From Telluria mixta (GTDB taxonomy: Bacteria > Pseudomonadota > Gammaproteobacteria > Burkholderiales > Burkholderiaceae_D): DNA of 64,000 nucleotides. Shown here piece by piece: positions 58,958 to 64,000 of this stretch (its first letter is position 1; the number at the start of each line of letters is the position of its first letter). The notes under the pieces were generated by a model. That model saw only the letters and a list, made by a program, of their open reading frames with translations. It was not told where the DNA came from and ran no database searches. The position numbers were made by a program, and so were the translations under genes. The stretch is taken from positions 3,348,001-3,412,000 of the forward strand of contig NZ_CP119520.1 in NCBI RefSeq assembly GCF_029223865.1. Direction: 5' to 3'.

Positions 58958-60427
58958 ATGAACGTGAAGAAATTTACAGCGGCGACTTCCCGCGAGGCCC
59001 TGCGCAAAGTGCGCGAGGCCCTGGGACCGGACGCGGTCATCCTGTCGAACCGCCCGGTCGACGGCGTGGTGGAAATCCTGGCGCTGGACAACGACGACGT
59101 CGCTTCGCTGGCCTCACCGGCACCGGAATCGGAAATGGCCGCGCCGCGCCCGAACCTGCGCATGCAGGAGCCGTCGTTCGACGACCTGGAGCCGGCACCG
59201 GCACCGGCGCCGCGTCCGGCTGCCCGTCCGGCCCCGCGCGCTTTCCAGGAAGCCCCCGCTGCCCGCCAGCCGCTGGAGCGCCAGCCGCTGAACCCGTCGC
59301 TGGATTCCCTGTATGGCATGGACGAGTCGGCCGCACCGGCCGTGCCGCCGACCTACGCCAACCGCCGCGCCCCGCAGCCGGAAGCGCCGGCCTTCGACAT
59401 GGCCGCGATGACCGCGATGATGTCGGCCGCGATCGCCCAGGCCAAGGAATCCGCCGCCGCCGAAATGCACGGCATGATGAACGAGATCCGCGCCATGCGC
59501 GGCATGATGGAATCGCAGCTGGCCGAACTGTCGTGGGGCACCACCCAGCAGCGCGAGCCGCAGAAGGCCGCCGTGCTGCGCGAGATGCTGGCCGCCGGCT
59601 TTTCGGCGAGCCTGTCGCGCTACCTGATCGACAAGCTGCCGGCCGGCAAGGATGCCGCCGAGTCGCTGCGTTGGGTCAAGACTGTCCTGGCACGCAACAT
59701 CACGACGATGGCTGACGAGGATGCGATCCTCGACCGCGGCGGCGTGTTCGCGCTGGTCGGCCCGACCGGCGTCGGCAAGACGACGACCACCGCCAAGCTG
59801 GCGGCACGCTGCGTGATGCGCCATGGCCCGGAAAAGCTGGCGCTGATCACGACGGACGCCTACCGTATCGGCGGCCACGAGCAGCTGCGCATCTACGGCA
59901 AGATCCTGGGCGTGATGGTGCACTCGGTGAAGGACGAGGCCGACCTGCGCATCGCCCTGAAAGAACTGCGCAACAAGCACACCGTGCTGATCGACACGAT
60001 CGGCATGTCGCAGCGCGACCAGATGGTGACGGAGCAGGTCGCGATGCTGACGGAGTCCGGCGCCGACGTGAAGCGCCTGCTGTGCCTGAACGCGACGTCG
60101 ACCAACGAGACGCTGAACGAAGTCGTGCGCGCCTACCAGGGCTCGGGCCTGGCCGGCTGCATCATGACCAAGATGGACGAAGCCGCATCGATTGGCAACG
60201 TGCTGGACGTGCTCGTGCGCCAGAAGCTGAACCTGTACTACATCTCGAACGGCCAGCGCGTGCCGGAAGACCTGCACCTGGCCGACCGCGCGATGCTGGT
60301 CGACCGCGCCTTCCGCACCAAGCGCGACGCCGCCGCCCAGTTCGCCGACGCCGACCTGCCGCTGATGATGGCCGGCCTCGGCAACCTGAACAACGACCGT
60401 TCGCTGCGCGAGGTGTACGTTGGCTAG
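58958..60427 (+). CDS. flhF: SRP-type GTPase FlhF
   Basis: 489 residues. The start MNVKKFTAATSREALRKVREA is the conserved activator region; ATG 58958 has GGAG 8 nt upstream, while an upstream start at 58901 would add 19 unrelated residues. A long Pro/Ala-rich and helical B-domain (about 50-190) precedes the NG domain with P-loop GPTGVGKTTTTAK near 268 and DTIGMSQRD as G3. FlhF places the flagellum, usually at the pole, and is controlled by FlhG, encoded next and overlapping by 8 bp. Confidence 0.95.
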   Translation: MNVKKFTAATSREALRKVREALGPDAVILSNRPVDGVVEILALDNDDVASLASPAPESEMAAPRPNLRMQEPSFDDLEPAPAPAPRPAARPAPRAFQEAPAARQPLERQPLNPSLDSLYGMDESAAPAVPPTYANRRAPQPEAPAFDMAAMTAMMSAAIAQAKESAAAEMHGMMNEIRAMRGMMESQLAELSWGTTQQREPQKAAVLREMLAAGFSASLSRYLIDKLPAGKDAAESLRWVKTVLARNITTMADEDAILDRGGVFALVGPTGVGKTTTTAKLAARCVMRHGPEKLALITTDAYRIGGHEQLRIYGKILGVMVHSVKDEADLRIALKELRNKHTVLIDTIGMSQRDQMVTEQVAMLTESGADVKRLLCLNATSTNETLNEVVRAYQGSGLAGCIMTKMDEAASIGNVLDVLVRQKLNLYYISNGQRVPEDLHLADRAMLVDRAFRTKRDAAAQFADADLPLMMAGLGNLNNDRSLREVYVG

Positions 60428-61226
60428 TTTCGACTTCGACCAGGCGGAGGGCCTGCGCCGGATGCTGGCCGGCCCCAAGCCGCGCATCGTGACCTTCCTC
60501 TCCGCCACGCCCCAGGACGACAAGGGCGCCATGCTCGTCAACCTGGGCGCTTCGCTGGCCCAGTCCGGCAATGACGTGATGATCGTCGACGCCTGCATGC
60601 GCGAGTACGGCGTCGCCCAGCGCCTCGGCGTCGATCGCGGCCCGAGCCTCCTGCAGGTGGCGCGCCAGGAATGCGCGCTGAACCAGGTCATTCACCCCGT
60701 GCCGCAGGGCTTTTCGGTCGCCACGATGGCGCGCACGGCACCGTCCAGCGCGGACGAGGCGCGGCGCCTGGCCAAGACGTTCGACGTGCTCGTCAAGCAG
60801 GCCGGCAGCATCATCATGGTCGACGGCGAGTTTTCGGAAGATGGCACGTTCCCCGTGCCGATCATGGACTCGTCCGAGATCGTCGTGCAGGTGTCGACGA
60901 GCGCCGCGTCGATCACGAATGCCTATGCGCTGATCAAGCGCCTGTCGCAGCATCTGGGGCGTCGTCCGTTCGGTATCCTGGTCACGGGCGCTACCGAAGC
61001 CGAGGCGAAGGTGGTATACGATAATATGTCATCTGCGGCAACTCGTTACTTGGCGGTAACGCTGAGCTCCATGGGCTCCGTGCCGGCGGACGAGTACCTG
61101 CACCGCGCCGCGCGCCTCGGGCGCGCCGTGGTCGACGCATTCCCGCTGGCCGGCGCTTCGGTGGCTTTCCGCCGCCTGGCCGGGCGCTTTGCGCGGACCG
61201 GCGTGCAGCAGGGACGGGCCGCCTGA
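60420..61226 (+). CDS. flhG: FlhG/FleN-like MinD-family protein with degenerate P-loop
   Basis: 268 residues, starting with TTG inside the end of flhF (GAGG 7 nt upstream). The opening FDFDQAEGLRRMLAG is the FlhF-binding helix (DQAxGLR) typical of FlhG. The MinD-like domain follows, but the P-loop region reads SATPQDDKGAMLVNL (28-42) in place of a KGGxGKTT motif. The switch/Walker B region IIMVDGEFSEDG also lacks the usual D-x-x-A/G form. ATP binding is therefore doubtful. The position between flhF and fliA supports a role in setting flagellar number or location. Confidence 0.88.
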   Translation: MASFDFDQAEGLRRMLAGPKPRIVTFLSATPQDDKGAMLVNLGASLAQSGNDVMIVDACMREYGVAQRLGVDRGPSLLQVARQECALNQVIHPVPQGFSVATMARTAPSSADEARRLAKTFDVLVKQAGSIIMVDGEFSEDGTFPVPIMDSSEIVVQVSTSAASITNAYALIKRLSQHLGRRPFGILVTGATEAEAKVVYDNMSSAATRYLAVTLSSMGSVPADEYLHRAARLGRAVVDAFPLAGASVAFRRLAGRFARTGVQQGRAA

Positions 61227-61256
61227 CGCGGCGAAGAATAATTAATTACAGAAACC

Positions 61257-61976
61257 ATGTACACGGTCAAAGGGAAAGCGGACAAGAATTCTTTGCTGAC
61301 GGAGCACGCGCCGTTGGTGAAGCGTCTCGCCCACCAGATGAAGGCCAAGCTCCCGCCGTCCGTCGAAGTCGATGACCTGGTACAGGCAGGCATGATGGGC
61401 CTCCTCGATGCGATCAACCGCTACGAGGAGAATCACGGCGCGCAGTTCGAGACGTATGCGGTGCTGCGCATCCGCGGCGCGATGCTGGACGAGCTGCGCA
61501 GCAGCGACTGGATGCCGCGTTCCACGCGCGCCAACATGCGCAAGGTCGAGTCGGCCATGGCCGCGCTGCAACAGCAACTGGGGCGCCCGCCCAGCGAATC
61601 CGAAGTGGCGAAGTCGCTCAAGCTGTCGCTCGCCGATTACCAGGACCTGCTGGGCGATTCCGGCGGCCACCAGCTCGTGTACTACGAAGACTTCCACGAC
61701 GACGAAGGCGGCGACAGCTTCCTCGACCGGCATGCCGTGGACGACGCCGATCCGCTGAAGAGCCTGCTCGACACGGACTTCCGCCAGACCGTCATCGACG
61801 CCATCGACGCGCTGCCGCCGCGCGAGAAGATGCTGATGGGCCTGTACTATGAAGAAGAACTCAACCTCAAGGAAATCGGCGCCGTGATGGGCGTGTCGGA
61901 ATCGCGCGTCTCGCAGCTGCACACCCAGGCCGTGGCGCGCCTGCGCACGTATCTGCGGGAGCGTTCGTGGACCTGA
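61257..61976 (+). CDS. fliA: Flagellar sigma factor FliA (sigma-28)
   Basis: 239 residues. Region 2 (LVKRLAHQMKAKLPPSVEVDDLVQAGMMGLLDA, in parts), region 3 (AMAALQQQLGRPPSESEVAKSL) and region 4 with the helix-turn-helix LNLKEIGAVMGVSESRVSQLH. It directs RNA polymerase to late flagellar, motility and chemotaxis promoters and is held by FlgM until hook completion. It overlaps motC by 10 bp, so part of its regulon target set may be co-expressed with it. Confidence 0.97.
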   Translation: MYTVKGKADKNSLLTEHAPLVKRLAHQMKAKLPPSVEVDDLVQAGMMGLLDAINRYEENHGAQFETYAVLRIRGAMLDELRSSDWMPRSTRANMRKVESAMAALQQQLGRPPSESEVAKSLKLSLADYQDLLGDSGGHQLVYYEDFHDDEGGDSFLDRHAVDDADPLKSLLDTDFRQTVIDAIDALPPREKMLMGLYYEEELNLKEIGAVMGVSESRVSQLHTQAVARLRTYLRERSWT

Positions 61977-62710
61977 CCAGCCTGCTCGGTCTCGCCCTGG
62001 CGCTGGCCGGGATCTTCGTCGGGCACACGCTCGACGGCGGCAAGTTTTCCTCGCTGTTTCAGCCCGCCGCCTTCGCCATCGTCGTCGTCGGTACGTTCGG
62101 CGCCGTGTTGCTGCAGACGAAGTCGCAAGCCTTCGTGCGCGGCGTGCGCATGCTGCGCTGGGTGTTCGTGACCCCGCCCGACCGGCGCCAGGCGCTGGCC
62201 CGCGAAATCCATTTGTGGAGCCTGTCCGCGCGGCGCGACGGCCTGCTGTCGCTCGAGCAGTACATGGCCAAGGCCGATCCGTTCATCCAGAAGGGCCTGC
62301 GCCTCGTCGTCGACGGCATCCAGCCGGACAAGCTGCGCAGCCTGATGCACACGGAAATCAACAACTACGAATTCCGCGAACGCCAGGCGGCACGCATCTG
62401 GGAATCGGCGGCCGGCTATGCGCCCACCGTCGGCATCCTCGGCGCCGTGCTGGGCCTGATCCACGTGATGGAAAACCTGTCCGATCCGTCCAAGCTGGGC
62501 GCCGGCATCGCGGTCGCATTCGTGTCGACCGTGTACGGCGTCGGCCTCGCGAACCTGTTCTTTTACCCGGTCGGCAACAAGATCAAGGGCATCGTCTCCG
62601 AGCGCGTGGCCCAGTACGAGATCCTCGCCGACGTCTTCCACGACATCGCCACCGGCGACTACACGCGCGTGCTTGACGAGCGCGTCGCGTGCCTGCTGGC
62701 CGAACACTGA
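61967..62710 (+). CDS. motC: Flagellar stator protein MotC (MotA family)
   Basis: 247 residues, GTG start with GGGAG 6 nt upstream, overlapping the fliA end by 10 bp. Four membrane helices (about 2-20, 30-50, 145-165, 178-200); the conserved proline-containing helix APTVGILGAVLGLIHVMENL is where MotA couples to the proton channel. The form lacking a long cytoplasmic insertion and sitting beside motD after fliA is the MotC type known from Pseudomonas. It forms the stator with MotD. Confidence 0.93.
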   Translation: MDLTSLLGLALALAGIFVGHTLDGGKFSSLFQPAAFAIVVVGTFGAVLLQTKSQAFVRGVRMLRWVFVTPPDRRQALAREIHLWSLSARRDGLLSLEQYMAKADPFIQKGLRLVVDGIQPDKLRSLMHTEINNYEFRERQAARIWESAAGYAPTVGILGAVLGLIHVMENLSDPSKLGAGIAVAFVSTVYGVGLANLFFYPVGNKIKGIVSERVAQYEILADVFHDIATGDYTRVLDERVACLLAEH

Positions 62711-62719
62711 TTCGCGACC

Positions 62720-63454
62720 ATGGCGCGCCGCAAGAAGTACGAACAGGACAACGAGAACCACGAGCGCTGGCTGATTTCCTACGCGGACTTCATCACCCTG
62801 CTGTTCGCATTCTTCGTCGTCATGTATGCGGTGTCCGTGGTCAATATCGGCAAGTACACGGTGCTGTCGGAAGCACTGGGCGATGCGTTCGGCGGCCGCG
62901 GCGCGGCGAACAAGTCGAACACGATGGTCGAAGTGGAGGCGCTGCCGCTGTCGGCCATCCTCGCGCACAAGCGCGCGGAAGCCGCCAAGCGCGACCGCGA
63001 GCGCCTTGAGCTGCTGGCGCGGAAGCTGGACAGCATCCTGAAACCCCTCGTCAACAACGGCAAGATGCGCGTGACGCAGACCGCGCGGGGCGTCACGCTC
63101 GAGATCAATGCCAGCGCCCTGTTCGACGAGGGCGATGCCACCCTGACGCCCACCGCGCAGGAGACGCTGCGCACTGTCGCCGGCCTGCTGAAGGATGATC
63201 CGCACGGCATCGAAGTGGAAGGTTTTACGGATAACACGCCGATCGGCAATCCGGCATTCGCGTCGAACTGGGAATTGTCGGCCGTGCGCGCCACGACCGT
63301 CGTGCGCCTGTTCGCGGCGAACGGCGTGGCCGAGGCCCGCCTGGCCGCCGTCGGACGCGGCGCCAACCGCCCGATCGCCTCGAATGACGATCCCGTCGGG
63401 CGGGCGCGCAACCGGCGGGTGGCCGTCACGATCCTGTCAGGCGCCGGCACCTGA
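62720..63454 (+). CDS. motD: Flagellar stator protein MotD (MotB family)
   Basis: 244 residues. Short basic N-terminus, one membrane helix (about 17-40) with the essential proton-binding Asp at position 23 in SYADFITLLFAFF, and a periplasmic OmpA-like peptidoglycan-binding domain (about 125-240; VEGFTDNTPIGNP, GRARNRRVAVTIL). It anchors the MotC/MotD stator to the cell wall. The start lies 9 bp after motC. A second stator pair (motAB) may exist outside the window. Confidence 0.95.
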   Translation: MARRKKYEQDNENHERWLISYADFITLLFAFFVVMYAVSVVNIGKYTVLSEALGDAFGGRGAANKSNTMVEVEALPLSAILAHKRAEAAKRDRERLELLARKLDSILKPLVNNGKMRVTQTARGVTLEINASALFDEGDATLTPTAQETLRTVAGLLKDDPHGIEVEGFTDNTPIGNPAFASNWELSAVRATTVVRLFAANGVAEARLAAVGRGANRPIASNDDPVGRARNRRVAVTILSGAGT

Positions 63455-63513
63455 CGCGTGCGCGCTACAATCGTTCCAACGCGACAGCAATGTCGCTCGA
63501 ACGAGGAGGGCGG

Positions 63514-63915
63514 ATGAATCTGCACGCAAGCCTGAGCGTCGACGCAAGGCACGATAAAGTATGGATCACCTTCAAGGCGGAAAACCGCGGCGAGCGCCGG
63601 GTGTGGCTGCCGCGCGCACTGACCGATGATCCCCGGCCCGGCGGCCGCGTGTTCGACGTGCGCGTGCATCCCGGCGGTGCCCCCATCGCCTACGTGGGCG
63701 CCAATGCCGCGCGCGGCGGCGCCGACTGGTTCGAACTGCCTCCGCACTCGGCCCACACGCACACGGTCGACATCACGGCCGATTACGCGTTCCGGCCCGG
63801 CGACCACACCTATGAATTGCGCTACGCCGGCCTGGCGCTCGCCGACATCCATCATCCCGAGGCCACGACGCCGCTCGTCACCGAACCCGTGCTGTTTCGC
63901 CATATCACGCCTTAG
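63514..63915 (+). CDS. Small protein resembling the M35 peptidase N-terminal (pro)domain
   Basis: 133 residues from ATG 63514, chosen for the strong GAGGAGG site upstream. No signal peptide is visible. The sequence looks like an all-beta immunoglobulin-like fold: HASLSVDARHDKVWITFKAE, AYVGANAARGGADWFELPPH and HTVDITADYAFRPGDHTYELRY. The order of segments (beta strand with 'TN/ENRG', 'YVGxxxxRG', then 'vdItadYxfxpGxhxYxlrY') resembles the prodomain of bacterial deuterolysin-type M35 proteases. It converges on a probable M35 gene 8 bp away. The assignment is by eye and moderate. Confidence 0.6.
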   Translation: MNLHASLSVDARHDKVWITFKAENRGERRVWLPRALTDDPRPGGRVFDVRVHPGGAPIAYVGANAARGGADWFELPPHSAHTHTVDITADYAFRPGDHTYELRYAGLALADIHHPEATTPLVTEPVLFRHITP

Positions 63916-63923
63916 TTTCCACC

Positions 63924-64000
63924 TTATCGGCGGCGGAGGTTGCGATTGGGGCTGTTCTCGCCGAAGTATTCGTGCGAGTCCGCATTGTCGACGGCCCGTG
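63924..64000 (-). CDS. M35 family metallopeptidase, C-terminal end (cut by window edge)
   Basis: Only the last 24 codons and the stop (63924-63926) are visible. They read RAVDNADSHEYFGENSP, then a short basic tail. A C-terminal 'NADSYEYFAEN' segment is the hallmark end of deuterolysin / peptidyl-Lys metalloendopeptidases (M35). The catalytic HExxH and signal peptide lie outside the window, so the call rests on this one motif. Confidence 0.6.
   Translation of the reverse strand, partial: RAVDNADSHEYFGENSPNRNLRRR

Overview
The window looks like a chromosomal segment of a high-GC betaproteobacterium of the Oxalobacteraceae (Massilia/Telluria/Janthinobacterium type). That is an inference from the GC-rich codon use and from the set of neighbouring genes (rne/rluC divergent pair, flhBA-flhFG-fliA-motCD, kps capsule genes, prkA-yeaH-spoVR), not from a marker gene. 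I saw no rRNA, tRNA, CRISPR array, transposase or phage gene.

Left part (1-26.8 kb) is mostly housekeeping. It starts with the N-terminus of a TonB protein, then a leftward prkA-yeaH-spoVR stress operon ending in a clear terminator. A rightward run follows: an adenine-deaminase-type enzyme, an FtsX-like ABC permease without a neighbouring ATPase, a truncated globin and RmuC. A leftward group holds a chromate transporter, moaA and a fused mobA-moeA. After a VOC protein come leftward rne and rightward rluC, a HAD phosphatase, a Rieske protein and an S49 peptidase. Then there is a candidate small RNA, a small unknown gene, rsuA and pldA.

Middle part (27.3-54.5 kb) is a capsule island for ABC-transporter-dependent export. 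rfbBDAC would make dTDP-L-rhamnose, although rfbD carries a one-base frameshift near its 3' end. kpsMTED form the export machine, wecBC would make UDP-ManNAcA, and kpsC/kpsS would build the Kdo linker on the lipid anchor. Between wecC and kpsC lies the unusual part: a single 2000-residue protein with an FkbM-type methyltransferase domain, a roughly 585-residue coiled coil containing a 42-bp in-frame tandem repeat, and three glycosyltransferase-like modules. It is followed by accessory proteins (secreted unknown, DUF6270-like, GNAT/FemAB-like acyltransferase, alpha/beta hydrolase) and a stand-alone paralogue of one glycosyltransferase module. The architecture recalls the WbdD/WbdA system, in which a coiled coil measures polysaccharide length, but here the candidate ruler and the transferases would be one polypeptide. 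This is the main candidate for an undescribed system.

Right part (54.5-64 kb) starts with a PagP lipid A palmitoyltransferase, then flagellar export and regulation genes flhB, flhA, flhF, an flhG-like gene with a degenerate P-loop, fliA, and the stator pair motC/motD. The window ends with a small protein resembling the N-terminal (pro)domain of M35 metallopeptidases, facing the C-terminal end of an apparent M35 peptidase gene.
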